Assembly: GCA_021713415.1 (NCBI GenBank)
Contig: JAKJJQ010000035.1
Coordinates: 1 to 30,479, forward strand
DNA from: M0027 sp021713415
GTDB taxonomy: Bacteria; Pseudomonadota; Gammaproteobacteria; Francisellales; Francisellaceae
Direction: 5' to 3'
DNA: 30,479 nucleotides
Each line of letters begins with the position of its first letter. Positions within the stretch are counted from its first letter, which is position 1. This document shows, in pieces, positions 23,240 to 30,479 of this stretch. Made by a program: the position numbers and the translations under genes. The notes below the pieces were generated by a model. It worked only from the letters and a program-made list of their open reading frames with translations, was not told the DNA's origin and made no database searches.

Positions 23240-24106
23240 ATGGAATATAGAAATATTTTAGTGGCGATAAATGTCTATGAGGATTACCATCATGTACTTA
23301 ACTCAGCAGAGTTAGTAGCTAAAAAATTTGATGCAAATTTAACTTTATTAATGGTATTGGATAGTCCTTTTGAGCTAATTCCAATGTCAGCAGAATATCA
23401 AAAGGAGCTAGAAAAAGAAGCAATTGATACGCTTAAACAAGCAGCTAGTAGAATGGCATTACGTCAAGTTGATACAGTGACAGAAATTGGTAATCCGTCG
23501 TTAGTTATTACTGACTATGCAAAAGAGAAAGAGTGCGATTTAATTATTTTAGGTTCACATGGTAAGCATGGTATTAATTTATTATTAGGCTCAACCTCAA
23601 ATAGTGTTTTACATAGAGCGCCTTGTGATGTATTAACCATTCGAGTGACAGAGCATCAACCATCGATTCCATCTGATTACCGTAGTATATTAATTGCAAC
23701 TGATTTTGAAAAAGACAGCCTTGTTTTAGTTGACCGAGCACAATCATTTGCACGTTATTATCAGTCGTCATTAAATGCAATTACAGTTCAAGGAGATCCA
23801 ACAGTTGCAGTGAGTACTTATGGTATTATTCCTGATGTACATCATGATCTAATGAAAGAAGCAGAGGCGCGCTTAAGTAATTGGGTGAGAGATAATCAAA
23901 TTCATGGTAAGTATAAATGTGTTATGGGTGAGGCACCATTTGAAATTACCCATTATGCCCATGAAGAAAATATCGATTTAATAGTTGTTGGCAGCCATAA
24001 AAAAAGTGCAATTGGTCGCTTTTTCTTAGGTTCAACGGCAAATGCAATATTACATCAATCGAAAAAGGATGTACTTGTGGTGCGTTTAACTGAAGATCAC
24101 GCTTAA
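23240..24106 (+). CDS. Tandem-domain universal stress protein (UspE-like)
   Basis: I choose ATG 23240 because AAGGGAG lies nine bases before it; an upstream ATG at 23159 would add 27 AT-rich-coded residues unlike the family. The 288-residue product has two Usp domains. The first (1-138) starts MEYRNILVAIN and has GSHGKHGINLLLGSTSNSVL (105-124), an intact ATP-binding loop pattern G-x2-G-x9-G-S. The second (about 147-288) starts YRSILIATDF and has VGSHKKSAIGRFFLGSTANA, where the second Gly of the loop is altered. E. coli UspE has the same tandem form (316 residues). It stands alone in the cyd region. Confidence 0.9.
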   Translation: MEYRNILVAINVYEDYHHVLNSAELVAKKFDANLTLLMVLDSPFELIPMSAEYQKELEKEAIDTLKQAASRMALRQVDTVTEIGNPSLVITDYAKEKECDLIILGSHGKHGINLLLGSTSNSVLHRAPCDVLTIRVTEHQPSIPSDYRSILIATDFEKDSLVLVDRAQSFARYYQSSLNAITVQGDPTVAVSTYGIIPDVHHDLMKEAEARLSNWVRDNQIHGKYKCVMGEAPFEITHYAHEENIDLIVVGSHKKSAIGRFFLGSTANAILHQSKKDVLVVRLTEDHA

Positions 24107-24169
24107 GTAGAAGCGCTGGTTTCTCGCACTTTTAAGACTAAGTTGGATGAAGTGTTTTTAAAAAATAGC

Positions 24170-25630
24170 TTAAATAAGTGTACTTCCTAACAACAGCGCC
24201 AATGTATAAAAAACACCAATACCTGTAAAATCTGATGGCACACTACCTAATCCGCCTTTATTCATACTCGCTGCTAAATCAAGATGAATCCACTGTTTGA
24301 CCTTGTTATGATCGACAAAACGGTTTAGAAAGCGTGCTGCTAGTATATGATCAGCACTCGGTGAGACACTACATTGTAATATATCAGCTACATCCGATTT
24401 AATGAGTTGGTCAAAGTCATCTGGGATTGGAAATGGCCAGGCACGTTCACCGGATATAGTCCCTGACTCAATTAATTGTGGTAACTGGTCGACTGCTTTG
24501 GTAAATAAAGCCATATAGCGGGTTGAAATTGCACGAACGGCAGCCCCAGTTAAGGTTGCATAATCAATTAAAAGATCAGGTTTTTCTTGTGATGCGAGAT
24601 GGAGTGTATCAGCTAATGCCATACGACCTTCGGCGTCAGTGTCAGTGATTTCAATGGTTGTACCATTTAAGGCTGTGATGACTTCATTTAAAAGGTAAGC
24701 ATCTTTATCAATTAAGTTTAAAGTGACAGCAAGAAAGCAGTCTACATTTATCTCTACATCAGCTTCAGTTAATGCCACCAAACTACCTAAAGCAACTGAG
24801 CTACCTTGCATATCCTCATGCATATTGTACATATATTGAGATTGCTTAAGGCTAACACCGCCCGTATCAAAACATATGCCTTTACCAACAAGGGAAACTG
24901 ATTTTTTTGCATTTGGATGACGGTATTTTAAATGAACAATAAATGCCTCATCTGGGCAAGCCCTTGCAACAGCACAGAAGCTATTAGCACCCATTTTTTT
25001 CAATTCATGATAAGTATAAAATTTACTATCCCATTGGTATCTGTCCGTAAGTTTTTGAATAATAAGCTTATAATCTGATGGTTTAAGATAATTTGTTGGC
25101 GTTGCTGCGAGTACTCTTGCTAAACTATTACCTAGGTGGCCCGCTTTTGTTTCTTTTAAGTAATCTTTTTTATGTTCGCTGAAGATATCAATACGATTAA
25201 TATATTTGTGAGATTGTTCTTTTTTGAAATTAGGCATTTGCGTGTTATAGGCTAATACGCATCGCAATGCATTTGCTTCAGAGATACTACATTGGCTGTT
25301 ATTAATAATTGCAATATCGCCTTGAAGTGGTTTAAGACAACCCAAATTATTTTTAAGCCCATCCATAAATTCAAAGGGGTTGTTTTTCTCAACTACAATA
25401 AGAAAAGTGCCTTTATCATTGGGTAATTGCGTTACCCAGCTTTTATCTCCTTTCTGATGCTGGTCATTAAAGCGTGTGCTTAAATTCTTAGTCAATGTAA
25501 AAGCATCAATTGCAGTTTGGTTTAATTGATCGAGTATTGTGATAATAAGATAAGCATTTTGATATTCACTTAGATCAAATTCAGTATTTGAAATTTTGAT
25601 ATCAGGTAATTGAAAAATTGTTTTTAACAT
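24170..25630 (-). CDS. M17 family leucyl aminopeptidase
   Basis: The 486-residue protein has the M17 catalytic C-terminal domain with all five metal ligands: Lys250 and Asp255 in GKGICFDTGG, Asp273 in HEDMQGSS, and Asp332 and Glu334 in TDTDAEGR. The catalytic Arg is 336. The N-terminal domain (1-165) is poorly conserved, as usual. It would remove N-terminal residues from peptides in the cytoplasm as a hexamer. It belongs to a branch with MHEDM in place of the PepA MKxDM, and I would not call it pepA itself. It is divergent from the SDR-like gene and convergent with usp (63-base gap, no clear terminator). Confidence 0.92.
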   Translation of the reverse strand: MLKTIFQLPDIKISNTEFDLSEYQNAYLIITILDQLNQTAIDAFTLTKNLSTRFNDQHQKGDKSWVTQLPNDKGTFLIVVEKNNPFEFMDGLKNNLGCLKPLQGDIAIINNSQCSISEANALRCVLAYNTQMPNFKKEQSHKYINRIDIFSEHKKDYLKETKAGHLGNSLARVLAATPTNYLKPSDYKLIIQKLTDRYQWDSKFYTYHELKKMGANSFCAVARACPDEAFIVHLKYRHPNAKKSVSLVGKGICFDTGGVSLKQSQYMYNMHEDMQGSSVALGSLVALTEADVEINVDCFLAVTLNLIDKDAYLLNEVITALNGTTIEITDTDAEGRMALADTLHLASQEKPDLLIDYATLTGAAVRAISTRYMALFTKAVDQLPQLIESGTISGERAWPFPIPDDFDQLIKSDVADILQCSVSPSADHILAARFLNRFVDHNKVKQWIHLDLAASMNKGGLGSVPSDFTGIGVFYTLALLLGSTLI

Positions 25631-25725
25631 ATCGATTAAAGCTATTTTTTGTTACTATGGGCATCAAGATTATCATAAATCAAATTCTGTATTCTATACA
25701 TTTAATTAAAATTGGAGATAAGTAT

Positions 25726-26328
25726 ATGAAAGTTATCGTTGTTGGTGGTACGGGGAAAATTGGTAAAGCTGTTGCAAGCGCATTACAAAAAGAACATGAA
25801 GTCATTACAGCAGGTTATTCTTCCGGTGATGTTCAAGTGGATATTGGATCAAAAGCATCGATTGAATCCATGTATAAAAAAGTTGGCCAGTTTGATGCAG
25901 TCGTTGCAACTGTTGGAAAAGTGAAATTTGCTTCTTTAACTGAGATGACTAGTGAGGATTATGAAATAGGCTTAAATCATAAACTAATGGGTCAAGTCAA
26001 TTTAGTATTAGAAGGTATCAAATACATTAATCAAGGTGGTTCATTTACGTTAACCAGTGGTATTTTAAATGTTGAGCCAATTGAAAGTGGTACATCCGCT
26101 GCAATGGTGAATAGTGCATTAGAAGGTTTTGCATTGGCAGCTAGTTATGAATTACCGAATAAAAACCGTATTAATGTTGTAAGCCCAACTGTGATTACTG
26201 AAGCTTTAGATATTTATGGTGACTTTTTTAAAGGCTATCAGCCGGTTGCAGTTGACCAAGCAGCTTTAGCTTATGTTAAAAGTGTTAATAGTCATCATAC
26301 AGGGCGCATTTATCGAGTTGGGTTTTGA
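25726..26328 (+). CDS. Small SDR-fold oxidoreductase-like protein lacking the catalytic Tyr
   Basis: ATG 25726 is preferred because GGAG lies just upstream and the Rossmann fold begins at once: MKVIVVGGTGKIGKAVASAL, with the TGxxxGxx(G/A) nucleotide loop at 9-16. An upstream frame to 25618 would overlap the aminopeptidase start. The 200-residue protein has the SDR central strand (DAVVATVG) and TSGIL with the Ser, but the YxxxK position reads MVNSALEGF, so the usual catalytic Tyr is missing. A family of about 199-residue short-chain dehydrogenase-like proteins shares this feature and the NVVSPTVITE block. Its substrate is unknown. Confidence 0.85.
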   Translation: MKVIVVGGTGKIGKAVASALQKEHEVITAGYSSGDVQVDIGSKASIESMYKKVGQFDAVVATVGKVKFASLTEMTSEDYEIGLNHKLMGQVNLVLEGIKYINQGGSFTLTSGILNVEPIESGTSAAMVNSALEGFALAASYELPNKNRINVVSPTVITEALDIYGDFFKGYQPVAVDQAALAYVKSVNSHHTGRIYRVGF

Positions 26329-26402
26329 TAAGTTAATTTGAACTTCCCCTCAAACTTAAGTAAAATTAACAATGATTATAAGCACTCAGTTATTTATATA
26401 GA

Positions 26403-27344
26403 GTGTCTAAGATAAACAAGCGATTAATGATGAAATATAAAATAATAAATTTTCTTGTACCTAAACTAATTCGTTTTTTTTCTTATTTGCCATTGGGCTT
26501 TATGCAAGCATTGGGTTGGTTGATTGGTTTTATCCTAAGTTTTTTTCCTAATCAGTTGGTGAAAATTGCAGAACGTAATATTGCATTATGTTACCCTAAG
26601 TTGTCTTTATTAGAGCAACGTAAACTTGTGCGTCAAACGGTGATTCAAGCTGTGATTGCTGGTGCTGAGATGCCTGCGATGTTTATGAAAGATCCGAAAA
26701 AACTAATGACCTACATTAAAGAATATGAAAATGATGATTTACTTAACCAAGCTTTTGCTCAAGATAAGGGCTTGTTATGCCTTGGGCCTCATGTTGGTTG
26801 TTGGGAATTAGGTGGCTTATTTTTAGCAGACCGTTTTCCAGTTTTTACCCTTTATACGCCGCCAAAGCAGCAAGTATTAAGTGAAATTATAACTAAAGCG
26901 CGTGCTCGTTCAGGTGCTGAGATGGAGCCTGCATCACAATCAGGTGTCAGACACTTATTTAAAGCATTGAAAGATAAAAAAGCGATTGCGATGTTAACTG
27001 ATCAAGTGCCTGATCCAGATGACTTTGGTGGACTTTATGCGCCATTTTTTGGCATTGATGCTTGGACGATGAGTTTTCCATCAAAATTATATAGTAAACG
27101 TAAGCCACCAACATTTATTGTTTATGCCATCCGTCGAGGGGTAGGGCGTGGATTTAAATTAATTGTTGAGCCATTTGATGAACATATGAAGCCATTTTTA
27201 TCTAATAGTCAATGTTCTGATGCATTTACTTATGCAATGAATAAAGCTTATGAAAAAATTGCTAAAAAATATCCAGCACAATACCAATGGACTTATCGCA
27301 GGTTTAAACATCCACCTAAAGGACATCCAGGTTTGTATCTTTAA
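26403..27344 (+). CDS. Lipid A biosynthesis acyltransferase family protein (LpxL/HtrB-like)
   Basis: The 313-residue protein has an N-terminal membrane anchor (about 20-50) and the HX4E acyltransferase motif in GPHVGCWELGG (His130, Glu135). The family block near 197-205 (AIAMLTDQVPDPDDFGG) and the FFG stretch (APFFGIDAWTMSFPS) follow. These enzymes add secondary acyl chains to lipid A at the inner membrane. The number of paralogues and the acceptor cannot be told here. The start is uncertain: GTG 26403 or ATG 26427/26430, none with a good ribosome binding site. It is followed by hemE on the same strand after 95 bases. Confidence 0.9.
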   Translation: MSKINKRLMMKYKIINFLVPKLIRFFSYLPLGFMQALGWLIGFILSFFPNQLVKIAERNIALCYPKLSLLEQRKLVRQTVIQAVIAGAEMPAMFMKDPKKLMTYIKEYENDDLLNQAFAQDKGLLCLGPHVGCWELGGLFLADRFPVFTLYTPPKQQVLSEIITKARARSGAEMEPASQSGVRHLFKALKDKKAIAMLTDQVPDPDDFGGLYAPFFGIDAWTMSFPSKLYSKRKPPTFIVYAIRRGVGRGFKLIVEPFDEHMKPFLSNSQCSDAFTYAMNKAYEKIAKKYPAQYQWTYRRFKHPPKGHPGLYL

Positions 27345-27439
27345 TTAAAATTGATTAAATTTTGTATTTCTGCTACTGTTTTGAAATTATTTTTAACACG
27401 ATTAACTTAAATACGGCATGATTAAGGTAAATCAATATT

Positions 27440-28480
27440 ATGACGGAATATCGATTAATAAAGGCATTAAAGCGCCAGCCTGTAGATAAAACACCGATAT
27501 GGATAATGCGTCAAGCTGGACGCTACTTGCCTGAGTATCGCAAAGTGCGCTCAAGTGTTAAAGACTTTATGAGTTTGTGTAAGACACCAGATTTAGCTTG
27601 TGAAGTGACATTGCAGCCACTAAGAAGATTTGATTTGGATGCAGCAATTTTATTTTCAGATATTTTAACGATACCTGAGGCTATGGGCTTAGATCTTAAG
27701 TTTATAGAAGGCCAAGGTCCTGTATTTGCTAATCCAATTCAGTCGAAGGCTCAGATAGATAATTTAATGACAGTCAATTTGCTTGATTCATTAAAATATG
27801 TTTTTGATGCCGTAAAATTAATTAAACATGCGCTACCCAATGATAAGCCATTAATAGGCTTTAGTGGCAGTCCATGGACCTTAGCTTGTTATATGATTGA
27901 AGGCTCTGGTAGTAAGCAGTTTGCTATTATTAGACGCTTTATGTATGAAAATACTACTTATTTACATCAACTATTGGATAAACTGGCTATTGCAGTTGCT
28001 GAATATTTAATAGAGCAAATTCGCCATGGCTGTGATGTAGTAAAGATTTTTGATACTTGGGGCGGTATATTATCTGCAGAGACTTATGCGCAGTTTTCTC
28101 TTAACTATATGAAAAAAATTATTAAGCTTGTTAAAAAAGCTTATCCAAATGTACCTGTGATTGTTTTCACAAAAGGTTCGGGTCAATGGTTAGAGCAAAT
28201 TGTAAGCTCTCAAGCAGACGGTATTGGTATTGACTGGCAGACACCAATGAAAAATGCTTATCAGGTTATTAATGAGCGTGCTGCAATTGAAGGTAATTTA
28301 GATCCAGCTGTTTTATATGCAGATGAATTAACCATTGAAGCTGAAGTCAAGCGGATACTATCAGAGTATGGGGGCGCACCAGGACATGTATTTAATTTAG
28401 GTCATGGTATTTACCCAGATATAGCGCCAGAGAAAGTTCAATTTTTAGTCGATTGTGTGCATCAGTTAAGTAGCCGATAA
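27440..28480 (+). CDS. hemE: Uroporphyrinogen decarboxylase
   Basis: The 346-residue enzyme has the HemE signature IWIMRQAGRYLPEYR (20-34) with the substrate-binding Arg24 and Arg28, the FSDIL aspartate (Asp74), GFSGSPWTLACYMIEG near 143-158 and the C-terminal FNLGHGIYPD. It decarboxylates uroporphyrinogen III to coproporphyrinogen III in haem synthesis, which supplies the nearby cytochrome bd among others. E. coli HemE is 354 residues. AAGG lies upstream of the ATG. A 10-bp inverted repeat follows its stop. Confidence 0.97.
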   Translation: MTEYRLIKALKRQPVDKTPIWIMRQAGRYLPEYRKVRSSVKDFMSLCKTPDLACEVTLQPLRRFDLDAAILFSDILTIPEAMGLDLKFIEGQGPVFANPIQSKAQIDNLMTVNLLDSLKYVFDAVKLIKHALPNDKPLIGFSGSPWTLACYMIEGSGSKQFAIIRRFMYENTTYLHQLLDKLAIAVAEYLIEQIRHGCDVVKIFDTWGGILSAETYAQFSLNYMKKIIKLVKKAYPNVPVIVFTKGSGQWLEQIVSSQADGIGIDWQTPMKNAYQVINERAAIEGNLDPAVLYADELTIEAEVKRILSEYGGAPGHVFNLGHGIYPDIAPEKVQFLVDCVHQLSSR

Positions 28481-28486
28481 AATATC

Positions 28487-28512
28487 GTGTATACTAGTTA
28501 TTTAGTATACGC
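28487..28512. repeat. Inverted repeat between hemE and maeA
   Basis: GTATACTA (28489-28496) and TAGTATAC (28503-28510) form a perfect 8-bp inverted repeat around a 6-base loop, extended by a T-G and a G-C pair. It starts seven bases after the hemE stop and ends 61 bases before maeA. There is no T-run, so it may be an operator or a processed hairpin rather than a simple terminator. Confidence 0.6.
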
Positions 28513-28573
28513 CATCATAAGCAAAACTATTTTATTAATAGAGAATCAATAAAAATTAATAGGTAATATAAAT

Positions 28574-30286
28574 ATGACTAAGCGATTTGTATTTAAGCGC
28601 AATTTAGAAACAGGTGAGATGTGGGTTGAAACAGATTTGACAGGTAAAAGTTTATTAACCTTAGCTTCATTAAATAAAGGTACTGCATTTAGTGAGAGCG
28701 AACGTTGGGAATTTAATTTAAAAGGTAAATTACCTTATCAAGTAGAGTCAATTGAAGAACAAAAAGCAAGAGCCTACCAACAGTTTTGTGGCTTTACAAC
28801 CAATTTGGATAAGCATATTTATCTAAAAAGCTTGCATGATCAAAATGAAACTTTATTCTATCGCTTAGTTCGAGATCACTTAGGCGAGATGTTGCCAATT
28901 ATTTATACGCCAACAGTGGGTGAAGCTGTTCAACGTTATAGTCAGACTTATCGACGTCCACGAGGACTCTATATTGCTTATCCAGATCGACATAAGATTC
29001 GAGAGTTACTAAAAAATAGAACCAATGCTGATGTTGATATTATTGTTGCATCAGATGCTGAAGGTGTTTTAGGTATTGGTGATCAAGGCGTTGGTGGAAT
29101 TGAAATCCCTGTTGCAAAATTGATGGTTTATACACTTTGTGCAGGATTAAATCCAGGGCGATATTTACCCATTTTCTTAGATGCTGGGACTAATAATCAA
29201 GCGTTATTAGAAGATCCATTATATTTGGGCTGGCGCCATAAACGCGTCTGTGGTGAAGCTTATGATGAAATGGTGGCGCTTTTTGTTGAAGCAGTAAAAG
29301 AAGAGATGCCCAATACATTTTTACATTGGGAAGACTTTGGTAGAGATAATGCTAGAAAAAACCTTGAACTCTATCAAGATGAAATTTGTAGTTTTAATGA
29401 TGATATGCAAGGTACCGCAGCAGTTGCAATCTCAGCGCTATTAAGTGCTTCGAAAAAAGCAAATATTGATTTTACCGATCAGAGAATTGTTATTTTTGGT
29501 GCTGGTACGGCAGGGATTGGTATTGCAGATGAAATTGTAGAAGTGATGATGCGTTATGGGTTAACAAAAGAGCAAGCATATCAAAAATTTTGGTGTTTAG
29601 ATCGCCAAGGCCTAATTACAGAGCAGACTGATAATGTCGACTTTCAAATGCCTTATTGCCGTAGCACAGATGAGGTAGCATCATTTAAACGCAGTGCAGA
29701 TGGCAAAATTTTATTAGAAGAAGTTGTAGAGAAAGTAAAACCAACAACCTTAATTGGTTGCTCAGGTGTGCCAGGAGCATTCAGTGAAAAAACCATTCGC
29801 TTAATGGCTGAGTATAATAAAGCACCGATTATTATACCGCTGTCAAACCCAACTGATCGCTGTGAGGCATTGCCTCAAGATATTATACGTATTACAGAAG
29901 GACGAGCCTTAATTGCAACAGGAAGTCCATTTAAACCTGTCGGTTATAAAGGCGTGATCTATCGTATTGCTCAGTGTAATAATGCATTAGTCTTTCCTGG
30001 TATAGGCTTAGGTGTTGTTGCATTAAAGTGTAAGCGATTAACTCAAGAGATGCTTTGGGCTGCTTGTAAAGCGCTTGCAAATTACCCGATACAAGACTCT
30101 GCAATCTTGCCAAGTTTGAATGAGGCTTATACGGTTAGTCGTCAAGTTGCATTTGCCGTAGGTCATCAGGCTATCACAGATAAAGTAACTTCATTTGAGG
30201 CTGGAAGTGACATTTGGCATTTGATAAATAATGCCACTTGGGAGCCAAAATATTATTCTTACAAAAAAGTTAACAAAATTGGTTGA
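28574..30286 (+). CDS. maeA: NAD-dependent malic enzyme
   Basis: The 570-residue protein matches the E. coli MaeA (SfcA) type in length (565) and motifs: LPIIYTPTVGEA with the catalytic Tyr near 112, VASDAEGVLGIGDQG near 158-172 and FNDDMQGTAAVA near 273-284 with metal ligands. The Rossmann loop GAGTAGIG sits near 309-316, and IGCSGVPGAFSE and PLSNPTDRCEA lie in the last third. It oxidatively decarboxylates malate to pyruvate and CO2 with NAD. The gene has its own leader after hemE, with an inverted repeat upstream. Its TGA stop (30284-30286) lies inside the -35 box of the rRNA promoter. Confidence 0.97.
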   Translation: MTKRFVFKRNLETGEMWVETDLTGKSLLTLASLNKGTAFSESERWEFNLKGKLPYQVESIEEQKARAYQQFCGFTTNLDKHIYLKSLHDQNETLFYRLVRDHLGEMLPIIYTPTVGEAVQRYSQTYRRPRGLYIAYPDRHKIRELLKNRTNADVDIIVASDAEGVLGIGDQGVGGIEIPVAKLMVYTLCAGLNPGRYLPIFLDAGTNNQALLEDPLYLGWRHKRVCGEAYDEMVALFVEAVKEEMPNTFLHWEDFGRDNARKNLELYQDEICSFNDDMQGTAAVAISALLSASKKANIDFTDQRIVIFGAGTAGIGIADEIVEVMMRYGLTKEQAYQKFWCLDRQGLITEQTDNVDFQMPYCRSTDEVASFKRSADGKILLEEVVEKVKPTTLIGCSGVPGAFSEKTIRLMAEYNKAPIIIPLSNPTDRCEALPQDIIRITEGRALIATGSPFKPVGYKGVIYRIAQCNNALVFPGIGLGVVALKCKRLTQEMLWAACKALANYPIQDSAILPSLNEAYTVSRQVAFAVGHQAITDKVTSFEAGSDIWHLINNATWEPKYYSYKKVNKIG

Positions 30287-30310
30287 CAAAGCCCACAGAA
30301 TCGGTAGAAT
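30283..30310 (+). promoter_or_regulatory. rRNA operon promoter
   Basis: A perfect -35 TTGACA (30283-30288) and near-perfect -10 TAGAAT (30305-30310) are spaced by 16 bases, the usual spacing of rrn P1 promoters. The -35 overlaps the maeA stop codon. AT-rich coding sequence just upstream could serve as an UP element. Confidence 0.85.
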
Positions 30311-30407
30311 TCACCCTTGTCGCCTGAGAGTGGTCAGCGGCAAAGATGATTAAAAAATAGATTGATATGTAGACACTTACGTTCTTGTCAATGAATTACA
30401 GAGATAC
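30311..30407 (+). other. rRNA leader with possible boxA
   Basis: About 97 bases separate the promoter from 16S. GTTCTTGTCA at 30381-30390 resembles a boxA antitermination site (GYTCTTTRANA-like). CTGA/TCAG repeats near 30321-30336 could form a small boxB-like hairpin before it. Confidence 0.4.
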
Positions 30408-30479
30408 AAACTGAAGAGTTTGATCCTGGCTCAGATTGAACGCTGGTGGCATGCTTAACACATGCAAGTCGCACGGCAG
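30408..30479 (+). rRNA. rrs: 16S ribosomal RNA, 5' end (partial at window edge)
   Basis: The sequence AGAGTTTGATCCTGGCTCAG (the conserved 5' 16S segment) starts at 30415, seven bases after the predicted mature 5' end near 30408, and is followed by the GAACGCTGGTGGCATGC and ACACATGCAAGTCG blocks. The wording ...GGTGGCATGCTTAACAC... is shared by Francisella and its relatives. Only 72 bases are in the window. Confidence 0.97.

Noticed and set aside
25618..25725. Longer start for the SDR-like protein
   Set aside because: It would overlap the divergent aminopeptidase start and precede the Rossmann fold with unrelated residues; GGAG before ATG 25726 decides.

Overview
The window comes from an AT-rich gammaproteobacterium. 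The partial 16S rRNA at the right edge, the fused MetI-MetQ methionine permease, phosphatidylcholine synthase, cytochrome bd and an E. coli-type NAD malic enzyme together suggest a relative of Francisella / Fastidiosibacteraceae (Thiotrichales). That placement is an inference from gene content and 72 bases of 16S, not from a tree.

Bases 1 to about 9,700 are the right part of a P2-like prophage, or possibly an R-type tailocin, plus its decayed flank. On the + strand lie a spanin pair (i-spanin cut by the window edge, o-spanin lipoprotein) and a compact contractile-tail operon: sheath FI, tube FII, chaperone E with the -1 frameshift extension E', tape measure T, then U, X and D. Facing it on the - strand is a large Ser/Thr protein kinase with a long C-terminal arm and an Ala/Gly-rich hydrophobic segment, probably a moron or effector. 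Beyond it is a graveyard: an Rpn/YhgA-type nuclease fragment, a serine recombinase with a damaged 5' end, and a transposase N-terminus that it interrupts. A tRNA with anticodon CAU (10008-10084, - strand) has its 3' end facing this block and is the likely integration site. No tyrosine integrase is visible.

From 10,000 to the end the gene order looks like ordinary chromosome. In order: phosphatidylcholine synthase and a DsbC/DsbG-like periplasmic thioredoxin-fold protein; the methionine ABC transporter metN-metIQ, preceded by a leader that closely resembles a SAM-II riboswitch; tRNA hydroxylation protein trhP; a secreted Asn/Ser-rich protein; plsY; a MarC-family membrane protein; a Gln/Asn-rich hypothetical; and a cydA-cydB-cydX-tmk operon. 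Then come a tandem universal stress protein, an M17 aminopeptidase, a small SDR-like protein, a lipid A acyltransferase-family protein, hemE, maeA, and the promoter, leader and first 72 bases of an rRNA operon.

The items most worth a second look are the SAM-II-like leader on metN, the prophage-borne kinase, the E/E' slippery site (C CCA AAA, correctly phased), the recombinase/transposase chimera beside the tRNA, and the rrn promoter whose -35 box overlaps the maeA stop codon.
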